DNA of 64,000 nucleotides from Ktedonobacteria bacterium. GTDB taxonomy: Bacteria; Chloroflexota; Ktedonobacteria; Ktedonobacterales; JACDGC01. The position numbers and the translations under genes are program-made. Under the pieces are notes generated by a model that saw only the letters and a list, made by a program, of their open reading frames with translations, did not search any database and was not told the origin of the DNA. How positions within the stretch are numbered: the stretch's first letter is position 1; each line of letters begins with the position of its first letter. The stretch spans positions 31,906 to 95,905 of the forward strand of contig DAIDGU010000038.1 in assembly GCA_027459785.1 (NCBI GenBank). Direction: 5' to 3'. Below are positions 44,500 to 53,782 of this stretch, in pieces.

Positions 44500-45036
44500 G
44501 TGAGTTACTCCTTACTGTAGGGACACCATCATGCCACTATCTGATACCCTTTTCAGGTGAATAGTATGGATACCGGAGGACAGACATTCCTGTCTGTCAC
44601 GCTTCCCCGGAGGACCGCCGTTCTCCCTCACCACGGAGGACAGACATTCCTGTCTGTCTGGTCCCAATGACCACCGTCTTTCCCCGCAAGGGGTATTACG
44701 CTCAGGCGCATCAAGGCGCACAGGGTGAACGGCCAAGAACTGCAGGATCGCCCGATGGGGCCGCCCGGCGGGTAAACCCGCTGGGCTTCGATCACGAAGG
44801 CTGCCTGCGCAGCCTGGGACGAGACGTGATCGCGCGGGGCAAAGTTGGTGTGGGGCGAACGGAAATATCGCCCCCAGACAGACAAGAATGTCTGTCCTCC
44901 AGGTGGTTGTGGGGCGGACAGGAATGTCTGTCCTCCAGATGGTCGTGGGGCAGACATGTCTGTCCTCCGGATGAGTGGGGGCAACCATGCGGGATGCGAG
45001 CGGTTGTAACTGGGCATACGGGCGATGCTGCAACAA
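44500..45036. repeat. Cluster of REP-like hairpins filling a 537-bp gap
   Basis: Hairpins lie at 44579-44598 and 44639-44658 (GACAGACA/TGTCTGTC, loop TTCC), 44877-44896 (loop AGAA), 44913-44932 (GGCGGACA/TGTCTGTC with two G-T pairs) and 44951-44962 (loop lost). Another hairpin pair (GCCCGGCGGGT/ACCCGCTGGGC at about 44761-44784 and GGCTGC/GCAGCC near 44803) has the composite-hairpin layout. No coding sequence is supported. Confidence 0.8.
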
Positions 45037-46611
45037 CTAGCTCAGCCCGTACAGCCGCTCGAACTTGGCCGTCACATAGCGGACGAAGTGTTCGGGGTTC
45101 AGCGGCTCGCCGGTGACGCGCCGGCTCAGGTCGTTCGAGCGGAAGATCTTGCCCCAGCGGTGGATGTTTTCGCGCTGCCACTCGCGCAGGAAGCTCGTTT
45201 CGCCTTGCGCCAGTCGCGCGTCCATGTCGGGGAAGGTCTGGCGCATCGTCGCGGTGAACTGCGCGGCGAAGAGGTTGCCCAGCGAATAGGTCGAGAAGTA
45301 GCCGAAGCTGCCGTGCGACCAATGGATGTCTTGCATCACGCCCACAGCATCGTCCGTCACGTCCACGCCCAGGTAGTCGTGATACTTCTGGTTCCAGGCG
45401 GCGGGCAGATCCTTGACCGCCAGTTCGCCGTGAATCAGAGCTTGTTCCAGCTCGAAGCGGATGATGATGTGCAGGTTATAGGTCAGCTCGTCGGCCTCCA
45501 CGCGAATGAAGTCGGGGTTGACGGCGTTGAGCGCCCGCACGAAATCGGCGACCGGCAAGGATTTGAACGGCTGGGGGAAGACGGCCTGCACGTGGTGATA
45601 CTGCGCCTGCCAGAACGGTTCCGCGCGCCCGACCATGTTTTCCCAGAAGCGCGACTGCGACTCGTGGATGCCCAGGCTGGTGCCATGCCCCAGCGGCGTG
45701 CGCATCAGCGCGGGATCGATGCCCAGTTCATACAGCGCGTGGCCGCCCTCGTGCATCGCTGGCAGCAGCGCCCGCACCATATTATGGCGATCAAGCCGCG
45801 TGGTGACGCGCACATCATACGGCGAGCCGAGCGATTGCGTGAAGGGATGCGCCGAAAGATCCAGCCGACCATTGGCGAACTGGTAGCCGATGGCTTCCAG
45901 CATCTCGCGCGAAAGCTGCATCTCGCCCGCGTCGGCGAAATCACCATGCAGCGGACTCGTGTCGATGGGCGCGGCGGCGCGGATGCGCTGGAGCAGCGGC
46001 ACCGTGACCTCGCGCACGCGCGCCAGCGCGGCGGAGCATTCGGCCAACGTCAACCCCGGCTCATACAGATCGAACAGCACGGCATACGGGTCGGCGGCGG
46101 GATCAAGATACTGCGCTCGCTGGCGGCAGAGTTCCACCACGCGCGCCAGCGGATCGGCGAACTGGCTGAAGTCCTTGGCCGCTTTGGCGCGCATCCACGC
46201 TTCCCACGCGACGGAAGTAGCGTCTGAGAAGTCGCGCACGAAGCTGGTGGGGACGCGCATGGCATGGTCATATCCGCGCCGCGCCTCGCGCACCAGCGCC
46301 TGATCGGCTACCGTGAAGCCTTCCGGTGTCGCCGCGATGGCGCGCTCCGCCGCCTCCACCGCTTGGCCGAAGGCCGGCGCGGCCTGGCGCTCGTGGATCA
46401 CGGCGCGCAACGTCGCCATCTGGGGCGCACGCACGACATTCGATCCCATCGCCATCTGCGTCTGCTGGTCCCATGATTGCAAGCTGGCCGCCGCGCTGAG
46501 ATCCGTGATCTCGCGCGTCAGATCGAACAGCGTCTTAAGCGCCGCATCTGCCAAGGTGAAGGTGATCGCCTCCTGGGTCTGCGTGGTCGTCTGGTTTGTC
46601 ACCGTCGTCAT
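45037..46611 (-). CDS. M32 family metallocarboxypeptidase (carboxypeptidase Taq type)
   Basis: The 524-residue protein carries the M32 signatures AMHEGGHALYELGI (HEXXH zinc site), GIHESQSRFWENMVG (third ligand Glu), HPFTQSLG, RVEADELTYNLHIIIRFELE and VMQDIHWSHGSFGYF. It removes C-terminal residues from peptides in the cytoplasm. The length is typical. The N-terminal 12 residues are Thr/Gln-rich and may be an extension. It is monocistronic. Confidence 0.95.
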   Translation of the reverse strand: MTTVTNQTTTQTQEAITFTLADAALKTLFDLTREITDLSAAASLQSWDQQTQMAMGSNVVRAPQMATLRAVIHERQAAPAFGQAVEAAERAIAATPEGFTVADQALVREARRGYDHAMRVPTSFVRDFSDATSVAWEAWMRAKAAKDFSQFADPLARVVELCRQRAQYLDPAADPYAVLFDLYEPGLTLAECSAALARVREVTVPLLQRIRAAAPIDTSPLHGDFADAGEMQLSREMLEAIGYQFANGRLDLSAHPFTQSLGSPYDVRVTTRLDRHNMVRALLPAMHEGGHALYELGIDPALMRTPLGHGTSLGIHESQSRFWENMVGRAEPFWQAQYHHVQAVFPQPFKSLPVADFVRALNAVNPDFIRVEADELTYNLHIIIRFELEQALIHGELAVKDLPAAWNQKYHDYLGVDVTDDAVGVMQDIHWSHGSFGYFSTYSLGNLFAAQFTATMRQTFPDMDARLAQGETSFLREWQRENIHRWGKIFRSNDLSRRVTGEPLNPEHFVRYVTAKFERLYGLS

Positions 46612-46712
46612 CGCCGGTCGTTCCTCCTCATGATTGGCAAGCGGGATGTGTGATCCCGCGCTGCTCCTGTATCATGCGTATCATACCACAGGGGTGATAG
46701 GGGCGATATGTG

Positions 46713-47825
46713 CTAGTCGCGCAACCCCGCCCACACCTCGCGGAAGAGCGCGGCGAAGGCGGCACGCTGCGCCGGCAGCCCGACGGTGACGCGGATGCAA
46801 CGATTGATCGGCGGCGCGCCCGGCATGCGAATGAAGACACCGCGCGCGGCGAGGGCGTCCACGATATGCGCGGCGCGCTCGGCAGAGCCAACGTCGATGG
46901 CGACGAAGTTGGTGGCCGACGGCAACGCCGGCAGCCCCAGATCTGCGGCGAGCGCGGCATAGTCCGCGCGCCCCTCGGCGGTGGCGGCGACGACCTGCGC
47001 CAGAAAGGCGGTGTCCGCGAGGGCGGCCAGCGCACCGGCCTGCGCCATACGATTCACGCCGAAATGCAAGCGAATCTTCTCGAACGCGCCGACGATCCCC
47101 GCCGCACCCAACACATAACCGACGCGCGCCCCCGCCATGCCATAAGCCTTCGAGAAGGTGCGCAGCCGCAGCACACGCGGGTCACGCACGTCCACGGGCG
47201 GCGCGGCCTCCGGCGGCGCGTATTCGATGTAGGCTTCATCGAGGATGAAGAGGCAATCGTCCGGCAACTGATCGACAAAACCGCGCAGCGCCGCCGCCGT
47301 CAGCCACGTGCCGGTGGGGTTGTCGGGATTCGCCACGTAGACGAGCCTGGCACGATGTTCGCGCGCCGCCTGGGCCAGCGCGGCCAGGTCGTTGCGGTCG
47401 TCGCGGTACGGCACGCGCACCAACTGCCCGCCGAAGCCATCCACATGAAAAGCGACGGTGGGATATGCCCCCAGCGCGGCCACGACGGCCTGGCCCGGCT
47501 CGATGAAGGCGCGCACGATCCAGCCGATCAGATCGTCGATGCCGCTGCCAACCATGACGTTCGCCAACCCGACACCGTGCATCTGAGCCACTGCCGCACG
47601 CAGGTCGTAGTTTTCGGGATCGCCGTACCAGGCGACCTCGGCGGCGGCACGCTGCATTGCCGCGATGGCGCGCGGCGACGGCCCCCACGCGCTCTCGTTC
47701 GCCCCCAGCCGCAACGTGAAAGGGATACCCGACCGGCGCTCCAGCGTCTCCGGTCCGGTGAAAGGTACCGTCGCAGGCAAGCTCGCCACCAGGCGCGTGA
47801 ATGGAGGTTCTGGCTTTATCATCAT
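46713..47825 (-). CDS. hisC: Histidinol-phosphate aminotransferase or related class I/II aminotransferase
   Basis: The 370-residue PLP enzyme has LGANESAWGPSP near the N-terminus, VANPDNPTGTWL, LDEAYIEYA and the PLP-Lys motif TFSKAYGMAGARVGYVLG. This matches the HisC family, which converts imidazole acetol phosphate to histidinol phosphate. No other his gene is adjacent, and related enzymes act on other amino acids, so the substrate assignment is moderate. The start ATG 47825 is preceded by GGGAG. Confidence 0.85.
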   Translation of the reverse strand: MMIKPEPPFTRLVASLPATVPFTGPETLERRSGIPFTLRLGANESAWGPSPRAIAAMQRAAAEVAWYGDPENYDLRAAVAQMHGVGLANVMVGSGIDDLIGWIVRAFIEPGQAVVAALGAYPTVAFHVDGFGGQLVRVPYRDDRNDLAALAQAAREHRARLVYVANPDNPTGTWLTAAALRGFVDQLPDDCLFILDEAYIEYAPPEAAPPVDVRDPRVLRLRTFSKAYGMAGARVGYVLGAAGIVGAFEKIRLHFGVNRMAQAGALAALADTAFLAQVVAATAEGRADYAALAADLGLPALPSATNFVAIDVGSAERAAHIVDALAARGVFIRMPGAPPINRCIRVTVGLPAQRAAFAALFREVWAGLRD

Positions 47826-48209
47826 TCTCTCTCTGCTCCCTGACCTGTTTGATAGGATGGTTTTTATGTGACGGCTGGTATTGTTGATTGTATCCGATCT
47901 TGCAAAGTGATGTATTCGATGACTATAAGAATGGTAAAACACAATCGATCAGGTGCCTCACTACAGGCTGATAGGTACAGTGGTCAGGTGGGAGCCAGAG
48001 GTACAGGATAAGCTGTTTACCTGACTCCCATTATGTCCATTGCCTGCACAGACGGTGGGTAGCGTGGCCGGACAGACAGGAATGTCTGTCCTCCGTGGTT
48101 ATGGAGAACGATGGTCCTCCGGGTGAGCAGAATGACAGACAGGCATGGCTGGCCTCCGGTAGCCAACCGGCTATCCCCCAGAATCCAAACGGATCATCCA
48201 CAAAGTGTA
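47826..48209. other. Intergenic stretch with REP-like hairpins
   Basis: No gene is supported here. Positions 48070-48091 are a perfect GGACAGACA/TGTCTGTCC hairpin with a GGAA loop, and 48134-48153 is a decayed copy. Positions about 47990-48030 form an imperfect stem (GGGAG with CTCCC). Confidence 0.7.
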
Positions 48210-49442
48210 TTACAGCATTGCCGCCGGCAGATCGCGTAGCCGGCGTCGGACGCCCAGGCGCAAGCGAGGGCCACGCCGGCTGGCCGTGGGGCGGAGCGCG
48301 GGTGCGAGGAGCAGCGCAGCAGATGGATCGATGCCCCGTAGCGTCTCGGCCACCAGCATGTGGGCGGCGTCAGACGGATCGTGGTGTTGCTGGAAAGCGG
48401 CGAGTTGCCGTTCCGCGCCGGACTGGTAGCCGGGTGCCAGCATGGCGCGCAGGTGCGCCAGTTCGCGCGCCGCCCCCAACGCAGCCATGGCTGGCGCGAC
48501 GAGATCGATGGCCTCGGCCAGCGCGTCTACCGTCGGCACCTCGCACTCGCGGGCGAAGTCCACCAGGGTGCCACGCAGGCCACCCAGCGCCGCGCGCCAG
48601 CGATTCTCGTTGACATAAGGCGTCGGCAAAATGGGCAGGGGTTGCCCGGCCAGCGTGCGATCCCGCAGCGTCATGACCAGCCCCTGAATGAAGGCGACGA
48701 TAGCGACGGTGTCGTCGTGGTGCAACGGCATGTCAGCGATACGAAATTCGATGGTGGGTAGGTGATGGTGTGGCCGCACATCCCACCAGATGCGCCGGAC
48801 CTCACTGAGCGCGTTGACGTTGAAAAAGAGATCGCGGAAGCGGGCGTAGTCGGCATACGCGGGAAAGGGATCGGGGATGCCGGAGACGGGGAAGGGCGAC
48901 CACACCATCGGGCGATAGGCCATGTAGCCGGTGTTGCGACCCATCCAAAAGGGCGAGTTGACGGAAAGCGCCAGGATGTGTGGCAGGTAGGTGCGCGCTT
49001 GATTCATCACCTGGATGCGCAGTTCGAGGTCGGCAAGGTTGACATGGACGTGCAGGCCGTAGATCAGGATCGACCGCGCCACCTCTTGCAGAGCATCTTC
49101 CAGCAGGCCATAACGCGCGCCCGCCGTGCGGTGCTGGTGATACCACTTGCCTGTCGGATGGGTTCCCGCCGCGCAGATCGCCATCCCGTGATCGCGCGCC
49201 AAAAGGGCGGCGGTGGCGCGTAGTTGCGCCGTTTGCTGCCGCACGGCGGCGACATCGGGGCAAACATCGGTGATACATTCGACCACGCACTGCAAGAATT
49301 CCGGCTTCATGTGGTCCTGAATGGCGGGCGTGGCCCGCTGCATCAGCAGATCGTACCCAGAAACCAGTTCCGCCGTCGCGGCATCGACGATCTGAAACTC
49401 CTCTTCAACACCAAGTGATAGATGGGGGTGGGGATTGGCCAT
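48210..49442 (-). CDS. YbdK-type carboxylate-amine ligase (glutamate-cysteine ligase 2 family)
   Basis: The 410-residue protein has LSLGVEEEFQIVDAATAEL at the N-terminus, GTHPTGKWYHQHRTAG, ILIYGLHVHVNLAD and HHHLPTIEFRIADMPLHHDDTV, the pattern of the GCS2/YbdK family. These ATP-dependent ligases join glutamate to an amine such as cysteine with low activity; the physiological product is often unknown. The start ATG 49442 has AAAGGAG 11 nt upstream; the long upstream open frame is not conserved. The last 30 residues are Arg-rich. Confidence 0.92.
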   Translation of the reverse strand: MANPHPHLSLGVEEEFQIVDAATAELVSGYDLLMQRATPAIQDHMKPEFLQCVVECITDVCPDVAAVRQQTAQLRATAALLARDHGMAICAAGTHPTGKWYHQHRTAGARYGLLEDALQEVARSILIYGLHVHVNLADLELRIQVMNQARTYLPHILALSVNSPFWMGRNTGYMAYRPMVWSPFPVSGIPDPFPAYADYARFRDLFFNVNALSEVRRIWWDVRPHHHLPTIEFRIADMPLHHDDTVAIVAFIQGLVMTLRDRTLAGQPLPILPTPYVNENRWRAALGGLRGTLVDFARECEVPTVDALAEAIDLVAPAMAALGAARELAHLRAMLAPGYQSGAERQLAAFQQHHDPSDAAHMLVAETLRGIDPSAALLLAPALRPTASRRGPRLRLGVRRRLRDLPAAML

Positions 49443-49794
49443 AGCGCGGCATTCTCCTTTGCTTCCTGCGGAGGAGCGCCGTTGCGGAGGACGTTGCACA
49501 CGCCACGGGGAAGGTGCGGCGCGCGAGCGGGGGCAGATTAAGAGGGTAGGCGTTGCCCAAGGAGGGAGTGCCGTAGGGCAAGCTTCCTCACACTGGCGCG
49601 GCCTACCGCTCTGGTGTTCGCGCGGGGTCACCATCTCGTGAAGCCGGATCGTAACCCGACTTGCGCAGGACGCACTACCGAAAAGCGCACAATACCATAC
49701 GTAACGAACGTCCGCACCAGTGGGAGGCACCGTTGCCACCGCTACTGGCTGTACCGCTAGTATACCATAAGATTGTCTTGTGCGCCAGGGGGTA
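49443..49794. other. Intergenic stretch, nothing recognised
   Basis: There is no supported gene. GCGCACAA (about 49686) and TTGTGCGC (about 49777) are inverted copies 83 nt apart, of unclear meaning. The end contains GGGGGTATTAT, similar to words next to REP-like hairpins elsewhere. Confidence 0.3.
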
Positions 49795-50634
49795 TTATGC
49801 CTCGCCCATCATCAGTCCTTCGATGGTGTGCGCTTGCACGATGGGCTCGAGGTGGTCCACGAGGCGGCAGGTCAGATGTTGGCGCACCTGTGCGGGCAGC
49901 GCCGCATAGTAGGCGTGGGTGAATTGCAGATCGTGGCGCTCGGCATTGCGGGCATCCGGCGCATCGACGCCCAGGACGAGCGCGGGGCGCGGTTTATCGG
50001 AGTGGTTGGCAGTCCCACGATGGATCGTCAATGCCGAACGCGCTGAAATGTCGCCCATCTTGGGCATCTTGCGCTCCGCGCGCTCTAAATAGCGCGGGTA
50101 GAGCGACTTGGGCGGGAACATGCCATGCTCGAATGTGGTGGGGTCATCCCATTGGGTGCCGGGGGCGATCTCGAACGGCCCCATGTCCTCGAAGACATCC
50201 ACGGTGGTCAGGTTGAACGCCAGCGAATTGAGTCGCCGCCCAAGCAAGGTCTCTTCAGGGGCCGGAAAGTCGCGGTGCCACGGCTGATCGACCGCGCCAG
50301 GGTTGGGTATGTCAAAGCCGATCTCTACGATGGTATACGCCGGTCCCAACACCGCCGAGCAGACGGCATCGATCCACGGATGGGTCGCCAATTCGATGAA
50401 ACCGTGAAGATCTTCGGGGTGGATCTCGACATAGTGGCGTTTCGGGCCACGACCGACCGCGCCGCCTGGCCGCTGAAGGGCGGCCTGGTAGAGTACCGCG
50501 ATGTCTTCGCCTAGTTGCTGCACCCAGGCGCGATCAAAGGCACCTTTGAGGCCGATGATGCCATCACCATAGATGCCGCCCATAATGCGCGCCGTGTCAT
50601 ATTGCTGGGTCCGTGCGATTTGCTGGGTGCTCAT
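49795..50634 (-). CDS. Phytanoyl-CoA dioxygenase (PhyH) family protein
   Basis: The 279-residue protein has the Fe(II)/2-oxoglutarate oxygenase facial triad: QPWHRDFPAPE (His-x-Asp) and ALTIHRGTANHSDKPRPALVLG (distal His and the Arg that binds 2-oxoglutarate). PhyH members hydroxylate diverse small molecules. The substrate is unknown, as no pathway genes are adjacent. The start ATG 50634 follows AAGGAGGAG. Confidence 0.9.
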   Translation of the reverse strand: MSTQQIARTQQYDTARIMGGIYGDGIIGLKGAFDRAWVQQLGEDIAVLYQAALQRPGGAVGRGPKRHYVEIHPEDLHGFIELATHPWIDAVCSAVLGPAYTIVEIGFDIPNPGAVDQPWHRDFPAPEETLLGRRLNSLAFNLTTVDVFEDMGPFEIAPGTQWDDPTTFEHGMFPPKSLYPRYLERAERKMPKMGDISARSALTIHRGTANHSDKPRPALVLGVDAPDARNAERHDLQFTHAYYAALPAQVRQHLTCRLVDHLEPIVQAHTIEGLMMGEA

Positions 50635-50819
50635 ATGCTCCTCCTTGTACATCTTTGCGCCTATCTGTGCGCCGCGTTGCCCGCGACGTGCTAGATGTTG
50701 GACCTAGTTTACCACACCCGCAAAGAAACACCCTGAAAAACTCCGGCCTTATCTCCTAATCACTGCTGCTTCGCAAAAAATATATTCGGGTGAGTTTTTT
50801 TCCAAAATTGGCATAGCCA

Positions 50820-52376
50820 TTACTTCGCTGCCTGCATCGTATCGACATTGCCTGCCGTCAGTGGGAGGCGAATGGTGACGGTAGTTCCCGCACCTTCTTG
50901 ACTGGCAATAGCAACCGTACCACCCAGATCGAGAACCGCTTGTTTGACATCGGCCAAACCAATGCCCGTACCTTCGATCTGGCCGATGACATTGTAGGCG
51001 CGACTAAACCGCTCAAAAACATTGGGAAGATCAGCGGCAGGAATACCAATCCCGTTATCCCGTACCATGAGCACGGCCACCGCGCCGGTCGGGGTTTCTT
51101 CATCTTGTAAAGCAAGGATGATGTCACCACCGGCGGGACTATATTTGATCGCATTGCTCAGGAGATTATCAAGCGTCCTTTCTAAACGAGCGGTATCCCA
51201 CAAACCGACCAACTTCGTGAAGTTCGTTTCCAGTTTCAGCCGATCGTTCCCCTGGCCGCCATTAAATCGCCCTACCGCTTCGGTGGCGAGGGCAACCAGA
51301 TCGACAGGCACCCGTTCGAATGCTAACGTCTCTTCCATTTTGCCGCGTGTTACCTCGAGGAGACGGTGTATTTGCGCCGCTAAACGGTCAGCTGAAGCGT
51401 CCATTTGAGCCAACATTGTTTCCAGCCAGGCAAATTTGGTGAACATATCCGCCCGTCGTAAGCGTCGTTGCAGCACTTGCACCATGCTTTTCAGCGTGGT
51501 GATCGGTGTCTTGAGGTCATGCGCAGCGGAGGCGAGAAACTCCTCTTTTTGGCGTTCCAACGCCTGTTGCAGCGTGACATCGTGGAGGAAAACCAGGGCG
51601 CCGGTCTCGCCCGTCACGTTGCTGAGTGGCGCGACTAATAGTTCAACGAAGCGTTGCTTCCCATCTCGGCCCAATGGAGCGATCATGAAGGGTGGCGACA
51701 TTGTACGCTCCGCCAAAGGCGGCTGAAGCAATTGCATCACCGTCTCACGATCCTGGGAGTGGAACCAATCATCCAAACGGCTACCAAGCAAACGCATTGC
51801 ATTGGCGGTGGTATTATTTGCGAGCAGTAAGGTCGTTTGACGGTTCACGCCGACGATGAACCCGTGATCATTGATCAGCACCGCTGCAATCGGTGCATGT
51901 TCCAGGAGGCGACCAAGGTGTTGGCTGACGGGGGAAATAGGAGGTTTGACCGCGGCCACACGTTGCGAGATATGCGCGAGCACAGTGTGATAGCGTCGCC
52001 GTGTTTGGGTCCGCTGGACCGCCGCCTGTATCAGACGGACGAGTTGCGCGGGATCGGTTGATTCCACACATTGGACATCGGTACCGATGCCGGGCGTAAA
52101 TTGAAGCGCCCGCACCAGGGAAGGATACTGCGCAGCGGTACAAACAAGCAAGATGGCGACATCGGGAGCGCCAGTGTGGGCCTGTTGGATAAGTGTTAAG
52201 GGGTTTTCTGTCGTGGAATGGATGACGAGTGCATCCACAGCAGTATCGCCCGTAAGTCGCGCAAGCGCGGATTCGGCGTCATCAGTGGGCAACACCGCGA
52301 TGGATTGCGCCTGGCATTCCTGGGTAAGTGACGCGACGAAAGCAGGCGTGCCTTGCAGGACGAGGATCTTCGCCAT
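50820..52376 (-). CDS. Soluble histidine kinase with pseudo-receiver and PAS domains
   Basis: Residues 1-125 fold like a receiver (KILVLQGTPAFVASL, DALVIHSTTENP) but lack the acidic pair, the phospho-Asp (His instead) and the Lys. Residues about 150-275 are a PAS domain. HisKA follows (FLASAAHDLKTPITTLKSMV), then HATPase (LDNLLSNAIKYSPAGG, VRDNGIGIPAADL, GTGIGLADVKQAV). No membrane segment is present, so it senses an internal signal. Its start lies 6 bp after the acyl-CoA dehydrogenase stop, so the two are co-transcribed. No response regulator is adjacent. Confidence 0.92.
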   Translation of the reverse strand: MAKILVLQGTPAFVASLTQECQAQSIAVLPTDDAESALARLTGDTAVDALVIHSTTENPLTLIQQAHTGAPDVAILLVCTAAQYPSLVRALQFTPGIGTDVQCVESTDPAQLVRLIQAAVQRTQTRRRYHTVLAHISQRVAAVKPPISPVSQHLGRLLEHAPIAAVLINDHGFIVGVNRQTTLLLANNTTANAMRLLGSRLDDWFHSQDRETVMQLLQPPLAERTMSPPFMIAPLGRDGKQRFVELLVAPLSNVTGETGALVFLHDVTLQQALERQKEEFLASAAHDLKTPITTLKSMVQVLQRRLRRADMFTKFAWLETMLAQMDASADRLAAQIHRLLEVTRGKMEETLAFERVPVDLVALATEAVGRFNGGQGNDRLKLETNFTKLVGLWDTARLERTLDNLLSNAIKYSPAGGDIILALQDEETPTGAVAVLMVRDNGIGIPAADLPNVFERFSRAYNVIGQIEGTGIGLADVKQAVLDLGGTVAIASQEGAGTTVTIRLPLTAGNVDTMQAAK

Positions 52377-52382
52377 AAACGA

Positions 52383-53555
52383 TCACTCCCCTAACAATGG
52401 AATACCTAGCACCGCGCGGCCCGTCCATGTTCGCAAAATATCGGAGGTCGGCGACATAACAGGTGCCGCCCGTGCATCCCGCAAATGACGCGCCAGTGAC
52501 GAGTTTTCGCTGAAAGCGATCCCCCCGGCGAGAGTCATGGCCTCATTGGTCACGGCTACCACGCAGTCGGCTATTTCGGCCTTCGCAGACAGGATCGCCG
52601 GCAAAGCGGCTTGATCACCCGCATCGGCACGCTGGGCCGCAAAATAGATGAGCTGGCGCGTGCGTTCCACCATTCCCCACAACACGCCAAGCCGGTGCTG
52701 CAAGACAGGCTGTTGGGCCAGCGACGCGCCGCTATGGGTATACGTGCGCCGTTGCAAGTGCGCGCTCACCTCAGCCAAGGCTGCGGTGGCAATGCCCAAG
52801 TAGGTTCCGGCCATCGCGATCAAGAAATAGGGTGCGACGACTTCAAACATATACCACAACTGATCACCTTCCTCACCTAACAGATCCGTGGAAGGCAAGA
52901 GTACATCTGTCAACGTTGCGCGGCGCGCATCGTTACCGCGCATACCTAATCCTTGCCACGGCTCGCCCCAGGTGAGGCCGGGAGCATCGTTAGCGACGAT
53001 GGCACAAGAAAACATACCGGGCGTGGCATCCGGAGCGGCAGCCACCGTCGAGATCACATAAGAGTCGGCATGACTGCCATTGGAAACCAGCGTTTTCGTA
53101 CCGTTGATCTGATAGCCGGCGGCGACCCGCTGCAACTGGGTTTGCGGCAGATAGAAATGGGAGCCTGTGCCAGGCTCGCTGAGCGCGAGCGTTGTCAGAT
53201 GTTGCCCCTGGCTGATAGGTTCGAGATAGTGGCTGCGCTGATAATCCGTGGCTTTCGCAGCGATCACCGCGGCCCCCACACTGTGCATGCCGTAGCAAAT
53301 GGCCGTCGCACCACACGCCTGACCTAAAATTTCACACACTTGTCCCAGCGCAAGGAGACCATAACCCAGCCCACCGCTTGCAACGGGAACGACTAAACCA
53401 CCCAGGCCGGCAGCTTGCAGCGCACGGATACCCTTTGCCGGCCATTGCGCGGTTTCGTCCACGGACGCCGCCGCCGGGGCCACAACAGCCGTGGCAATAT
53501 CTTTGGCAGACTGGATGATATCTTCGAGGGAATGCCCTGCTTGCAGCATATTCAT
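52383..53555 (-). CDS. Acyl-CoA dehydrogenase family protein
   Basis: The 390-residue protein has the ACAD fold: GGLVVPVASGGLGYGLLALGQ, TTLALSEPGTGSHFYLPQTQ (FAD/substrate segment), INGTKTLVSNGSHADSYVIST, and AKAEIADCVVAVTNEAMTLAGGIAF. Near the C-terminus, where MCAD-type enzymes have the catalytic Glu, this protein reads VMSPTSDILRTWTGRAVLG, so the base must lie elsewhere or the reaction differs. It is encoded directly before a histidine kinase, an unusual pair. The start follows GGGAGGG. Confidence 0.9.
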   Translation of the reverse strand: MNMLQAGHSLEDIIQSAKDIATAVVAPAAASVDETAQWPAKGIRALQAAGLGGLVVPVASGGLGYGLLALGQVCEILGQACGATAICYGMHSVGAAVIAAKATDYQRSHYLEPISQGQHLTTLALSEPGTGSHFYLPQTQLQRVAAGYQINGTKTLVSNGSHADSYVISTVAAAPDATPGMFSCAIVANDAPGLTWGEPWQGLGMRGNDARRATLTDVLLPSTDLLGEEGDQLWYMFEVVAPYFLIAMAGTYLGIATAALAEVSAHLQRRTYTHSGASLAQQPVLQHRLGVLWGMVERTRQLIYFAAQRADAGDQAALPAILSAKAEIADCVVAVTNEAMTLAGGIAFSENSSLARHLRDARAAPVMSPTSDILRTWTGRAVLGIPLLGE

Positions 53556-53782
53556 CGCGGACCCTCCCGAACAGAATAGCCGTGGCGCTCGGCATTGCGT
53601 CGATAAGATGGTAGCTGCTTAATGATACAGCAAACATCCTGCATCTCCGCGAGAGAACAACACCCAGCGCCCGATGGTGCTGGCGTGGTAGCACAAAGAG
53701 TGCATCAACAGTATATCCCATTTTTTGCTACGCCGGTCTGGCCATTAGCAAGGTTAAAAGGGATTGCGCCGGGCAAAGATTT

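Noticed and set aside
49443..49739. N-terminal extension of the YbdK-type ligase
   Set aside because: The family similarity starts at 49442 with a ribosome site just upstream; the extension is Arg/Pro/Cys-rich noise.
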